Positions 28,507 through 37,318 of a stretch of 64,000 nucleotides of DNA are shown here, one piece after another; position 1 is the stretch's first letter, and each line of letters begins with the position of its first letter. The notes under the pieces are model-generated. The model saw only the letters and a list, made by a program, of their open reading frames with translations. It was not told the origin of the DNA and did no database searches. The translations under genes and the position numbers were made by a program. This DNA comes from Dokdonella_A sp964582225. Its GTDB lineage: Bacteria > Pseudomonadota > Gammaproteobacteria > Xanthomonadales > Rhodanobacteraceae. Where the stretch lies: assembly GCA_964582225.1 (NCBI GenBank), contig CAZORA010000003.1, positions 133,076-197,075 of the forward strand, written 5' to 3'.

Positions 28507-30582
28507 ATGCGCCTTCCGCTGACCGGTCTTGCCCTTGCAAGTCTGCTTTGCGCCTGCAGCACCGGCGGCCCGCCTCCGGCGGATCGCGCCGCGCGAGAGC
28601 TACCGGTCACACCCGCAGAAGTCGAACTGATTACGCGCGCCGATCTATTCGGCAATCCTGAGCGGAGCAGCCCGCGCATCAGCCCCGATGGCCGCCAGCT
28701 TTCCTGGCTCGCGCCGCTCGACGGGGTGCTCAACCTGTGGGTCGCACCGGTCGACCTCTCCAGTCCGGCGCGCGCCGTCACCGCGGATCGTGGGCGCGGC
28801 GTGTCCTATGAGAACTTCTGGACCTATCGCCCCGACACGCTGCTGTATCTGCGTGATGATGGCGGCGATGAAAACTTCCACCTGCACGCCGTGGATCTTG
28901 CCAGCGGCCACGACCGCGATCTCACACCCTATCCGGCGACCGCGGCCGTGGTGGTCGCGGTCAGCCCGCGCCGGCCCGAGCGGATCCTGGTCGCCATGAA
29001 CGACCGCGACCCGCAGTGGCACGACCTCTACCAGGTGGATCTCGCAAGCGGCAAGCGGACCTTGCTCGAGCGCAACGACAGCCGCATCGCCAACTGGTTC
29101 GTCGATCACGACTACCGGCTTCACTTCGCCTCGCGCGTTCGCGCCGACGGCAGCCAGGAGCTGCTGCGCCGCCGCGACGGGAAGTGGATCGTCGAAGACG
29201 AAATTCCCTTCGAGGACACGCTCGGCACCCGGCCGCTGGGGCTGAGCGCCGACGGCGACACGCTCTACCTGCTCGATTCACGCGGGCGCGACACCGTGGC
29301 GCTGTTCACCGTCGATGCCGCCACCGGCGAGCGCCGTCTGCTGGCCGAGGATCCGCGTGCCGATGTCGGTGAGGTCCTGTTCGAGCCGCGCAGCGGGCAG
29401 GCCCAGGCGGTGACGGTGGACTACCTGCGCAAGGAGTGGCGAGCGCTCGATGCGGCACTGGCCGATGACTTCGCACACCTGGCCGAACTGGGCTCCAGAG
29501 ACAGCCTCGTGCTATCGCGAAGCCTCGACGATCGCAACTGGATCATCGCCTACTCCGCGGCCGAAGAGCCGACGCGATATTACCGCTACGCCCGCCCCGA
29601 CGGCACGCTGCAGAAGCTCTTCAGCTCACGACCGGAACTCGAGGGCAAGCCCCTGGTGCCGATGTGGCCGCAGGAGATCCCCGCGCGCGACGGGCTCACT
29701 CTGGTCAGCTACCTGACGCTGCCGGCGGCGGTCGACCCGACCCGCAGCGGGCGCGCCAGCCACCCCGTCCCCATGGTGCTGTGGGTCCACGGCGGGCCGT
29801 GGTGGCGCGACACCTACGGCTACGACCCCTACGCCCAGTGGCTCGCCAACCGCGGCTACGCGGTGCTGTCGGTCAACTTTCGCGGCTCCACCGGTTTCGG
29901 CAAGGCCTTCATCAACGCCGGCAACGGCGAATGGGCCGGCAAGATGCACGACGACCTGCTCGACGCCGTGCAGTGGGCGATCGACCAGGGCATCACCCGG
30001 CGCGATCAGGTGGCGATCATGGGCGGCAGCTACGGCGGCTACGCGACCCTGGTCGGGTTGAGCTTCACGCCCGATACCTTCGCCTGCGGCGTCGACATCG
30101 TCGGTCCGTCCAACCTGGTAACCCTGCTGAAGACGATCCCGCCCTACTGGGCCAGCTTCTTCGAGCAATTCGCACGGCGCGTCGGCGATCCGCGCACCGA
30201 AGCCGGCCGCGCCCTGCTCACGGAGCGCTCGCCGTTGACCCGCGCGGCGCGGATCTCCCGCCCGCTGCTGATCGGCCAGGGCGCCAACGATCCTCGGGTG
30301 AATCAGGCCGAGAGCGAGCAGATCGTCGCCGCCATGCGCGAGCGACAGATTCCGGTCACCTATGTCCTCTTCCCGGACGAAGGGCACGGCTTCGCCCGCC
30401 CGGAAAACAGCACCGCGTTCAACGCCGTCGCCGAGAGTTTTCTCGCCGACTGCCTCGGCGGTCGCGCCCAGCCGATCGGCACGGATTTGCAAGGGTCGAG
30501 CACCACGGTGCCGGTCGGCGCCGAGCTGGTGCAGGGCCTTGCCGCCGCACTGGAAGCCCACCGGCCCGAAGCGCGGCGCTGA
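28507..30582 (+). CDS. S9-family prolyl oligopeptidase, lipoprotein
   Basis: The 691-residue protein has a lipoprotein signal with LLCAC near residue 17, a beta-propeller gate domain (about 45-390), then an alpha/beta hydrolase. The catalytic triad is visible: Ser508 in GGSYGGYA, Asp595 in GANDPRVNQAES and His627 in DEGHGFARPEN. It should cleave short peptides in the periplasm or at the outer membrane, like other dipeptidyl or acylaminoacyl peptidases of the family. Confidence 0.9.
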   Translation: MRLPLTGLALASLLCACSTGGPPPADRAARELPVTPAEVELITRADLFGNPERSSPRISPDGRQLSWLAPLDGVLNLWVAPVDLSSPARAVTADRGRGVSYENFWTYRPDTLLYLRDDGGDENFHLHAVDLASGHDRDLTPYPATAAVVVAVSPRRPERILVAMNDRDPQWHDLYQVDLASGKRTLLERNDSRIANWFVDHDYRLHFASRVRADGSQELLRRRDGKWIVEDEIPFEDTLGTRPLGLSADGDTLYLLDSRGRDTVALFTVDAATGERRLLAEDPRADVGEVLFEPRSGQAQAVTVDYLRKEWRALDAALADDFAHLAELGSRDSLVLSRSLDDRNWIIAYSAAEEPTRYYRYARPDGTLQKLFSSRPELEGKPLVPMWPQEIPARDGLTLVSYLTLPAAVDPTRSGRASHPVPMVLWVHGGPWWRDTYGYDPYAQWLANRGYAVLSVNFRGSTGFGKAFINAGNGEWAGKMHDDLLDAVQWAIDQGITRRDQVAIMGGSYGGYATLVGLSFTPDTFACGVDIVGPSNLVTLLKTIPPYWASFFEQFARRVGDPRTEAGRALLTERSPLTRAARISRPLLIGQGANDPRVNQAESEQIVAAMRERQIPVTYVLFPDEGHGFARPENSTAFNAVAESFLADCLGGRAQPIGTDLQGSSTTVPVGAELVQGLAAALEAHRPEARR

Positions 30583-30642
30583 GCCCGGAGCCTGCAGGCG
30601 GACTGCATCACGATTGGGCGCCGAGGCGGCACACATGCTCAT

Positions 30643-30671
30643 AAGTGCTCCCGGCGCACCCAATCTATAAT
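30643..30671 (+). promoter_or_regulatory. Candidate promoter of the cysD-cysNC operon
   Basis: A perfect -10 box TATAAT lies at 30666-30671, 84 bases before the cysD ATG. The -35 position (30643-30648, AAGTGC) is poor, as expected for an activator-dependent promoter. CysB is the usual activator of such operons, but I see no defined CysB box. There is no riboswitch-like fold in the leader that I can recognise. Confidence 0.4.
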
Positions 30672-30754
30672 GCGCGGTCGAACGGGCCGCGACGCGTGGC
30701 CCGACCTGTGGCGGCGCCGAGTTCGCCTGCTGGCGCCCGCGAGTAGCCAGAACC

Positions 30755-31654
30755 ATGCCCCTGAGTTATTTGCAGCAGATCGAAGCGGAGAGCATCGACA
30801 TCCTGCGCGAAGCAGTGGCCGAAGCCGAACGGCCGGTGATGCTGTATTCGATCGGTAAGGACAGCTCGGTGCTGCTGCACCTTGCGCGCAAGGCCTTCTA
30901 CCCTTCGCGCCCGCCCTTCCCGCTGCTGCACATCGACACCACCTGGAAATTCCGCGCGATGTACGAATACCGCGCGCGCATCGCCGCCGAAACCGGCATG
31001 CAGCTCCTGGTGCACGTCAACCCCGAAGCCGAGCGCCTCGGCATCAATCCCTTCGACCACGGCTCGGCCCTACACACCGACCTGTGGAAGACACAGGGTC
31101 TGAAGCAGGCGCTCGACCAGCACCGCTTCGACCTGGCCTTCGGCGGCGCGCGGCGCGACGAAGAAAAATCCCGCGCCAAGGAACGGGTGTTTTCCTTCCG
31201 CACCGCGCAGCACCGCTGGGATCCGAAGAACCAGCGCCCCGAGCTCTGGCGCCTGTACAACGCCCGCCACCGCCCCGGCGAGAGCATCCGCGTGTTCCCG
31301 CTGTCGAACTGGACCGAACTCGACGTCTGGCGCTACATCGCGCAGGAGAAGATTCCGGTGGTGCCGCTCTACTTCGCCGCCGAGCGTCCGGTGGTGGAGC
31401 GCGACGGTCAGCTCATCATGGTCGACGACGAGCGCTTCCGCCTGCACGAAGGCGAAGTGCCCAGCATGCGCCGGGTGCGCTTCCGCACCCTGGGCTGCTA
31501 CCCACTCACCGGCGCGGTGGAGTCCACGGCCGACACCATCGAGGCGATCATCGCCGAGATGCTCGAAGCCCACGTCAGCGAACGCGGCGGTCGGCTCATC
31601 GACCGCGACGCCAGCGCCTCGATGGAAAAGAAAAAGGCGGAAGGCTACTTCTGA
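30755..31654 (+). CDS. cysD: Sulfate adenylyltransferase subunit 2
   Basis: CysD catalyses adenylation of sulfate to APS together with the GTPase CysN. The 299-residue length is normal. The PP-loop SIGKDSSVLLHLARKAF (about 30-46) and the conserved FGGARRDEEKSRAKER are present. Its TGA shares one base with the cysNC ATG, so the pair is translationally coupled. Confidence 0.95.
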   Translation: MPLSYLQQIEAESIDILREAVAEAERPVMLYSIGKDSSVLLHLARKAFYPSRPPFPLLHIDTTWKFRAMYEYRARIAAETGMQLLVHVNPEAERLGINPFDHGSALHTDLWKTQGLKQALDQHRFDLAFGGARRDEEKSRAKERVFSFRTAQHRWDPKNQRPELWRLYNARHRPGESIRVFPLSNWTELDVWRYIAQEKIPVVPLYFAAERPVVERDGQLIMVDDERFRLHEGEVPSMRRVRFRTLGCYPLTGAVESTADTIEAIIAEMLEAHVSERGGRLIDRDASASMEKKKAEGYF

Positions 31655-33546
31655 TGGACGAACGCGATCACCCCGGCCAGGCGGCGGGCAGCGAAGTCGG
31701 CCTGCTGCGCTTTCTCACCTGCGGCAGCGTCGACGATGGCAAGAGCACCCTGATCGGCCGGCTGCTCTACGATTGCCGCGCGCTGGCCGACGACCAGCTC
31801 GCCCAGCTGGCAGAGGACTCGCGCCGCTTCGGCACCCAGGGCGACCATCTCGACTTCGCCCTGCTCGGCGATGGCTTGAGCGCCGAGCGCGAGCAAGGCA
31901 TCACGATCGACGTCGCCTACCGCTACTTCTCCACCCCAAGGCGCAAGTTCATCGTCGCCGACTCGCCGGGCCATGAGCAGTACACGCGCAACATGGTTAC
32001 CGCGGCCTCGACCGCCGAGCTCGCGATCATCCTCGTCGACGCCCGCAAGGGCGTGCTCACGCAGACCCATCGTCACAGCTATCTGGCCGCCCTGCTCGGC
32101 ATCCGCCAGGTGGTGCTGGCGGTCAACAAGCTCGACCTGGTCGACTGGTCGCGACAGGCCTTCGAGCAAATCGAGGCCGAATACCGGCGTTTTGCCGAGC
32201 AGCTCGGGATTGCGCAGGTCCTCGCCATTCCCCTGTCCGCGCTGCGCGGTGATAACCTGGTCCACGCAAGCGCGCACACGCCCTGGTACACCGGCCCGAC
32301 CCTGCTGCAGCACCTGGAGGGCGCCTCGATCGAGGCTACCGTCGGCGGACCGCTGCGCATGCCGGTGCAGTGGGTCAACCGCCCCGACCACCAGTTCCGC
32401 GGCTTCAGCGGGCGCATCCTTCGCGGCAGCGTGCGTCCGGGTGATCCGGTGCGGGTGCTGCCCTCCGGGAAGCAGAGCACGGTGGCGCGCATCGTCAGCT
32501 GGGACGGCGACCTCACCGAAGCAGGCAGCGGCCAGTCGGTCACGCTCACCCTGAACGATGAAATCGACGTCAGCCGCGGCGATGTGATCTCGGCCGCGAG
32601 CGATCCCGTGAGCGTTGCCGACCAGTTCGAGGCGAGCCTCATCTGGATGGCCGAAGAGCCGATGCTGCCCGGCCGCGGCTACCTGGTGAAGCTCGGCGCC
32701 ACAACCGTTGGCGCCTCGTTCGCACAGCCAAAATATTCCATTGACGTCAACAGCTTGGAACACTCTGCTGCGAAAACACTGGAGCTGAACCAGATCGGCG
32801 TCTGCAACCTCAGCCTGGATCGCGCGGTGCCGTTCGAAGCCTACGCCGACAACCGCGAGCTCGGCAGCTTCATCGTCATCGACCGCTTCAACAACCAGAC
32901 GGTCGGCGCCGGCATGATCCACTTTGCCCTGCGCCGCGCGCAGAACATCCACTGGCAGGCGCTCGAGGTCGACAAGCAGGCGCGCGCGCGCCAGCACGGG
33001 CACCAACCCTGCGTGCTCTGGTTCACCGGCCTCTCCGGCAGCGGCAAGTCGACCATCGCCAACGTCGTCGAGCGGCGCCTGCACGCGCTCGGCGCGCACA
33101 CCTACCTGCTCGACGGCGACAACGTGCGTCACGGCCTGAGCCGCGACCTGGGCTTCACCGACGCCGACCGCGTCGAAAACATCCGCCGCATCGGCGAAGT
33201 GGCTCGGCTGATGGTCGACGCCGGCCTGATCGTGCTCACCGCCTTCATCTCGCCCTTCCGCTCCGAGCGCCAGCTCGCCCGCGGCATGGTCGAGGACGGC
33301 GAATTCATCGAGATCTTCGTCGACACACCGCTCGAAGTCGTGGAAAAACGCGATCCCAAGGGCCTCTACGCCAAGGCGCGCCGCGGCGAGCTGCAAAACT
33401 TCACCGGCATCGACTCGCCCTACGAGATCCCGCAGAACGCGGAGCTGCACGTCGACACCCTGGCGCTCGATGCGGAAGCCGCCGCCGACGCGGTGATCGA
33501 GCTGCTGACCCGCAGGGGCCTGCTCGGCGCACTCGCCGAGCGCTGA
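31654..33546 (+). CDS. cysNC: Bifunctional sulfate adenylyltransferase subunit 1 / APS kinase
   Basis: One 630-residue chain joins the CysN GTPase and the CysC kinase. The N-terminal part has the G1 loop GSVDDGKST, DSPGHEQYT and NKLD of an elongation-factor-like GTPase plus two beta-barrel domains. The C-terminal part (from about 445) has the APS kinase P-loop GLSGSGKST and DGDNVRHGL. With CysD it converts sulfate to APS and then PAPS for cysteine synthesis or sulfation. The CysN-CysC fusion is common in Xanthomonadales. The PAPS reductase genes are not in this window. Confidence 0.95.
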   Translation: MDERDHPGQAAGSEVGLLRFLTCGSVDDGKSTLIGRLLYDCRALADDQLAQLAEDSRRFGTQGDHLDFALLGDGLSAEREQGITIDVAYRYFSTPRRKFIVADSPGHEQYTRNMVTAASTAELAIILVDARKGVLTQTHRHSYLAALLGIRQVVLAVNKLDLVDWSRQAFEQIEAEYRRFAEQLGIAQVLAIPLSALRGDNLVHASAHTPWYTGPTLLQHLEGASIEATVGGPLRMPVQWVNRPDHQFRGFSGRILRGSVRPGDPVRVLPSGKQSTVARIVSWDGDLTEAGSGQSVTLTLNDEIDVSRGDVISAASDPVSVADQFEASLIWMAEEPMLPGRGYLVKLGATTVGASFAQPKYSIDVNSLEHSAAKTLELNQIGVCNLSLDRAVPFEAYADNRELGSFIVIDRFNNQTVGAGMIHFALRRAQNIHWQALEVDKQARARQHGHQPCVLWFTGLSGSGKSTIANVVERRLHALGAHTYLLDGDNVRHGLSRDLGFTDADRVENIRRIGEVARLMVDAGLIVLTAFISPFRSERQLARGMVEDGEFIEIFVDTPLEVVEKRDPKGLYAKARRGELQNFTGIDSPYEIPQNAELHVDTLALDAEAAADAVIELLTRRGLLGALAER

Positions 33547-33584
33547 TTCGCAGCAGCGCCAGCGCGGGACGCGCGCTGGATTTG

Positions 33585-33884
33585 TGCCCGGGGCCGGGAT
33601 CGAACCGGCACGCCTTGCGGCGAGGGATTTTCTTCCCACTTCGACTTTCGTCGCCAGCGTGCGCTGTTCGTGGGCTGGAGCACGCCTTCACCATGGCCTC
33701 ACGGCCGCAGGTGCCCGCCGTCTGCTCTCTACACCTTCCCGGCCAGGCCGGGCTTGGCTCGGCGTTGGCTCGGCCGCGCGCGGCCAGGGCGTTCGCCGAA
33801 TTTGACGGGCTTCACTTCGCGGGTTTCCCCGCGAAGGCTCAAATCGTTCAAGTCCCTTGTGTCTACCCATTCCACCACCCGGGC
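33585..33884 (-). tRNA. tRNA-Leu(UAA), interrupted by a group I intron
   Basis: The 5' exon (33884-33850, 35 nt) starts GCCCGGG and ends in the anticodon arm AAGGGACTT at U34. The 3' exon (33631-33585, 47 nt) starts AAAATCCCT. Joined, they give acceptor GCCCGGG/CCCGGGC, anticodon stem AGGGA/TCCCT, loop CTTAAAA with anticodon UAA, long variable arm CGCC-GCAA-GGCG and T arm GCCGG-TTCGATC-CCGGC. That is a complete 82-nt class II tRNA with discriminator A. CCA is not encoded (CAA follows), unlike the two tRNAs at 56.6 kb. The insertion point after U34 is the same as in cyanobacterial and plastid trnL. Confidence 0.93.
33632..33849 (-). ncRNA. Group I self-splicing intron (218 nt) in tRNA-Leu(UAA)
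   Basis: P1 is CUU|GAA paired with UUUGAG across loop CGA, placing the required U-G pair at the 5' splice site. P2 is a perfect 9-bp stem (CUUCGCGGG with CCCGCGAAG) capped by GAAA. The core keeps CAAATTCGGCGAA, ACGCCGAGCCAAGC, GAAGGTGTAGAGA and ATGGTGAAGGC almost as in the 205-nt Azoarcus tRNA-Ile ribozyme, as I recall it. P7 shows covariation: GAGCA/UGCUC here against GACUA/UAGUC in Azoarcus. P9 is closed by CCCAC/GUGGG. The intron ends in G at 33632. No homing endonuclease is encoded. Confidence 0.92.
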
Positions 33885-34057
33885 GGGTTCCGCATGGTAG
33901 CCGCTTTGACGCGTCGACGAGGGGAACGTGCCAAAAGCCGGAAAGATCGGCACGGACGCCCCAATCGGGGGACTTCACGCGCAGGCGATCTGGCTGGGCG
34001 CGGATAACCGGCACGCAGCTGCGCTGCAGCAACCCTCGCTCGGTCCGCGGCCGCCTC

Positions 34058-34354
34058 TCACTCCTCGAAGTCATTGGCAAACAGGACATCCGAGCGCACC
34101 AGAGCAGGCCAGAAGCCCATCAGTCCAATCAATCGCGTGTTGCTGCCTGCCGCCGGCTTGCTGAGTCTGGCGTACCACTGGCTGATGAAGATTTCGTCGC
34201 TCTCGGTACCCGATTGCGACATCCAGTAGATGTTGCGGGCGAGCTGCGTCAATACCGGATGAAAATCGCCCCATTGCGCATAACCACTACTCCCGGCGAA
34301 CACCGCAGAATAGAACGAGGGCCACCAGCCCGACGCGCAACCATACGGTGCGCC
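34058..34354 (-). pseudogene. C-terminal fragment of a host exported protein, cut at the prophage junction
   Basis: A coherent frame of about 98 codons runs from GAPYGCASGWWPSFYSAVF at the right end to the terminal SDVLFANDFEE at 34058. Trp/Tyr/Gly-rich sequence with an FAN-x-FE ending is, from memory, characteristic of secreted proteins in Xanthomonadales. The N-terminal part is absent: upstream of 34354 the DNA becomes phage tape-measure sequence in another frame. It is interpreted as the surviving 3' end of a gene destroyed at the phage-host junction. Confidence 0.6.
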
Positions 34355-36294
34355 TGCATGGCGGCCGCATTGGACGCGCCGCCCGCCGTCGCAAACGCCG
34401 CTTGCGCATCGCGCATGGCCTTGTTGAACCGGATTTGCGCATCGCCGGCGCCGGCCATTTTGGCGCGCGTATCCTCCACCTGTTCGCCATAGCTAGCAGC
34501 AATGCCTTGCAGGCGCTCCAGCGCGGCACCTTCTTCGGCTTGCGCTCGCGCGATTTCCTCGAGCGCATCCTTCAGGTCGATCGCATCCAGCGCCGCCTGG
34601 CGCTGCGCCGGCGTCATGGCCGTCACGCTCACGCGATAGTGATCCAGCGCGGTGCCGGCGAGGCCGAAGGTGGCGGCCTGCTCCTGCAGGCTCGATACCA
34701 ACACGGCCGCCGCGTCCCGAGCCTGAGACGCGACGCGCGCGGATTCGCGACCAAACGTCGGCAACGGCGCGTCAGGTTTGACGGTCGATCCAAGCGCGTC
34801 ATTGATGCCGGTTGCCGCGTCCCGCGCGCTGTTCGCGAGCCGATCCATTGTCCCGCGTGTCCGCTGCTCGATTTCCGCTAGTGATTCTCCGAGCGCGCGG
34901 TCTGCGATGGCGCGACGGTCTGCAAATTCCTTTTCGACCTGGGCGCCTGCCGCAGACATCACGGCGCGCCCCTGCTGGATCAGCGCGAAGTTTGCGTTGG
35001 TGTAGCCGGCCAGCAGCGTGCCAAGTCCCTGCAGCCATGTCGGGTCCGCGAGCTTGGCTTTCAGCTCGTCCCACTGGATGCCGATGCGGGTAAAGACGTC
35101 GGCAACGAACACGCCCACCTGTTGCGCGGCGCCGTAGAGCGAAACGAAGAACGCAATCGCGTCTCGTACCGACTGACCCAGGCCCGTCAGCGCGCCGCCG
35201 GCCTCGCGGAACGATCCGGCGGTTGCTGTCGCTGCAGTGTCGGAGCTGACAAAGGCGCCGACAAGCGCCGTGAGGCTCGGCAGTACGTCACTCGCAACCT
35301 GCGTCGCGTATCCGGTGACCTGCTCGCGCAGCGTCCGCATCTGCCCCTGCAACTGCTGCGCCGCCTTCGCCATGTCGCCGTCGATCACCTGCCCCATCTC
35401 GCGGGCCTTGTCGATGACGCCTTGCAAACCGTTGTTGCCGACCTGGTCGAGCACCGGCAGCAACTCGGCCGCCGAGCTGCCGAAGACCTGCGTCGCCAGC
35501 GCCGTGCGCGCGGCGCCGTCGCGGTAGCCCGACAGCTTGCTGGTCACTTCGCCAAGCAGCGCCTCGGTCGTCTTCAGGTGGCCGCTGGTGTCGCGCACGG
35601 ATACACCCATCGCCGCGAATGCGGCCGCCTGCTGGCGACTGCCGCCGGCCGCGCGCTGCGCATTCTGGCCCAGGGTATCCAGCGCGCCGGTAATGTCTCC
35701 GAACGTGCGCCCGACCATGCGCGCCTGCGAACCAAGCGCAGAAAGCGCCTCGGTTGACACGCCGGTGCGCTGGGCCACGTCGCCAATGCTCGCCGCATAG
35801 CTGATCTGCTGCGCCACCAGGCGCGGGAACTCCGCTACCAGCCGGCTGGTGACGTTCAGCAGCTGCCGACCGACCTCGATCGCTACGCCATCGACCACGC
35901 CCAGTTGACGCGACCCTTCGACCGCGTCGCGCGTCGCTGTGCCTCGCTGGTCGAGTGCCTGCGCGGCCTGCTGCGCCGTCCGCGCCATGTCCTGCTGCGC
36001 CCTGGCGCTGTCGCGCAGCGCGCTGGTCATGCCGGCGCTGGTGGTAGCGGTCTTCGCCATCTGCGCGGCCATGTTGCCGAACCCGGCTTCGCTCGCTGCG
36101 CGCAGTCCGGACAAGTCCTTGGCGATCTGCGCCAACAGCGGACCGAGCTTGCCCAGGCCGTTGGAGGCCTTCTTTCCGGCCTCCTCCGCACCCTTGCCGA
36201 TGGCGTCGGTCGCCTTGGCCGTTTCCTGTGCAGCGCTAACCCACTGGCCGTTTTCCAGTTTGATGTGGAGGGTTACGACATTGCTGTCAGCCAC
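34355..36294 (-). pseudogene. Phage tail tape measure protein, truncated
   Basis: The ATG at 36294 begins a long Ala/Gln/Thr-rich helical protein with the tape measure pattern (repeated heptads, SQARMVGRTFGDITGALDTL, a hydrophobic patch near 395-425). It sets tail length and assists DNA entry. Phage-like sequence persists to about ASNAAAMQ near 34355; the formal stop is at 34249, after about 35 residues that belong to the host fragment read in the wrong frame. About 645 genuine residues are left and no tail-tip genes follow, so the C-terminus and everything beyond has been deleted. Confidence 0.8.
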
Positions 36295-36311
36295 GCGCTA
36301 CACTCCCGAGC

Positions 36312-36512
36312 ATGGGCGAACTCTTCCTGCTGCTGCTGCTGGTCTGCGTCTGCCTCATTGCCATCGTCGGCGGCTTGATGAGTGGGCAAGGCGTGGGGCT
36401 CGCGCTAATCTGCGTGTACGTCGGCGTCATCGCGCTCGCCCTGATCGGATTGAAGCTGATCCTTGGCGTCGCGAACAAGGTGCTCGATCGCATCGATGCG
36501 CCGCGTCGCTGA
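36312..36512 (+). CDS. Small two-helix membrane protein
   Basis: The 66-residue frame contains two hydrophobic segments (about 4-24 and 29-51) and an Arg/Lys-rich C-terminus. It fills exactly the gap between the tape measure start (36294) and the stop of the frameshifted tail chaperone (36513), in the opposite orientation to both. A weak ribosome-binding site precedes it. It may be a phage moron; no function is known. Confidence 0.45.
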   Translation: MGELFLLLLLVCVCLIAIVGGLMSGQGVGLALICVYVGVIALALIGLKLILGVANKVLDRIDAPRR

Positions 36513-37231
36513 CTACCCCTTGCGCTTCGCCCTGGCTTCCGCGCGGCGATTGCGTTCCTCTGCGACCACCCTGCCCATGTATTGCACGTCTTCCGCGACG
36601 TCGCGCCGGTCCGCCGCAGGCGTGCGGCACAGGGCGAGCGCAGCGCGCGCCTCACTGGCACTGATGCCGAGCCAGACGGCGCCGCCCATGCCTGCGCCGA
36701 CGCACGAGATTTCGCACAGTCGGAAAGCCTCGATCGCCGGCCAGTGATCCGGCCAGACTTCGATTTCGACGGGGAGGTCGCGCGCAGGATCGAAATCGCC
36801 CGAATCGTCGAGCGATTCCGTGACGGAGCCGTAGTCTGCGCTGGCGTCCGCGTCGGCGTCATCGCTGCCGGCTCCGAGCCCCGTCAGCGCGAGCGCCGCC
36901 GCTGCGAGTTTCCCCTGCGGGCTTCCCCGAACTGCTCGAAGTAGGCGGTGATGGCGGCGGGATACAGGTACGCGCTGGCGTGGCCGGTCAGGAGTTCGGC
37001 GAAGCCGTCCGAATCACCGAAGCCCTCGAATCGCTCGTACATGAGGCGCAGCAGCTCCTCATCGCGGCCTTCGTAGCCGCCGTCCTTCACTTCCTCGACG
37101 AGCTCGGCGAATGCGGCCTTGGTCAGAATCTTGGCGTGGCCGGTGAAGTAACCCTTTGCGACCGAAGTCTGGACGTCCACGCGGATCGGGTGGGTCTTTG
37201 CCTCGGTGATGGTGATGGTGGAAACGCTCAT
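36513..37231 (-). CDS. Tail assembly chaperone fusion (G-T type) made by programmed -1 frameshift
   Basis: The shorter chaperone frame (36884-37231) contains the slippery heptamer G GGA AAC just before its end. Slipping back one base continues into a frame with no start codon of its own, reading LAAAALALTGLGAGSDDAD and later VWPDHWPAIEAFRLCEI and VGAGMGGAVWLGI, ending KRKG at the TAG at 36513-36515. The second half resembles DUF1799 tail proteins (WP-x-W-x-A-x-x-x-F ... GMGG). This mirrors lambda G and GT, which use GGGAAAG. The 5' half would bind the tape measure and the T half the tail tube. Confidence 0.8.
36884..37231 (-). CDS. Tail assembly chaperone (G-type, unshifted product)
   Basis: The 115-residue protein starts MSVSTITITEAKTHPIRV and is acidic and helical. 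It lies between the tail tube gene and the tape measure gene, the standard position of tail assembly chaperones. Its last eleven codons after the slippery site are Arg-rich (RGNSQRRRSR) and look like read-out rather than conserved sequence. Confidence 0.8.
   Translation of the reverse strand: MSVSTITITEAKTHPIRVDVQTSVAKGYFTGHAKILTKAAFAELVEEVKDGGYEGRDEELLRLMYERFEGFGDSDGFAELLTGHASAYLYPAAITAYFEQFGEARRGNSQRRRSR
36908..36914 (-). other. Programmed -1 ribosomal frameshift site GGGAAAC
   Basis: On the minus strand the zero-frame codons are AGG GGA AAC, so the heptamer is in the X XXY YYZ register needed for tandem slippage. The -1 frame is open before and after the site. It lies eight codons before the zero-frame stop. 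Confidence 0.8.
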
Positions 37232-37318
37232 GGTGATGTGTCCTCGGGCCGAAGTAGCGCCTGTCTCTCCAGGCTGTCACGCCAGTTCGCCGGCGTTCGC
37301 GTCGGCCCGCGGAGCGGG

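Noticed and set aside
30583..30754. A riboswitch (for example SAM-type) before cysD
   Set aside because: No conserved riboswitch core or terminator/antiterminator pairing was recognisable. Only a promoter-like -10 is supported.
33585..33884. A degraded tRNA-Leu pseudogene or two tRNA fragments
   Set aside because: The two halves join into a perfect tRNA once the intervening sequence is removed, and that sequence has group I intron structure.
33885..34057. Duplicate of the tRNA-Val 3' end as attL, or a small gene
   Set aside because: Reading both strands I found no match to the tRNA-Val end and no protein-like frame. This 173-bp stretch appears empty apart from the probable tRNA-Leu promoter.
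36287..36862. 191-codon Ser/Arg-rich minus-strand frame near the tail chaperone
   Set aside because: It is in the wrong frame. The -1 frame reached from the GGGAAAC site gives sensible DUF1799-like sequence in the same place.
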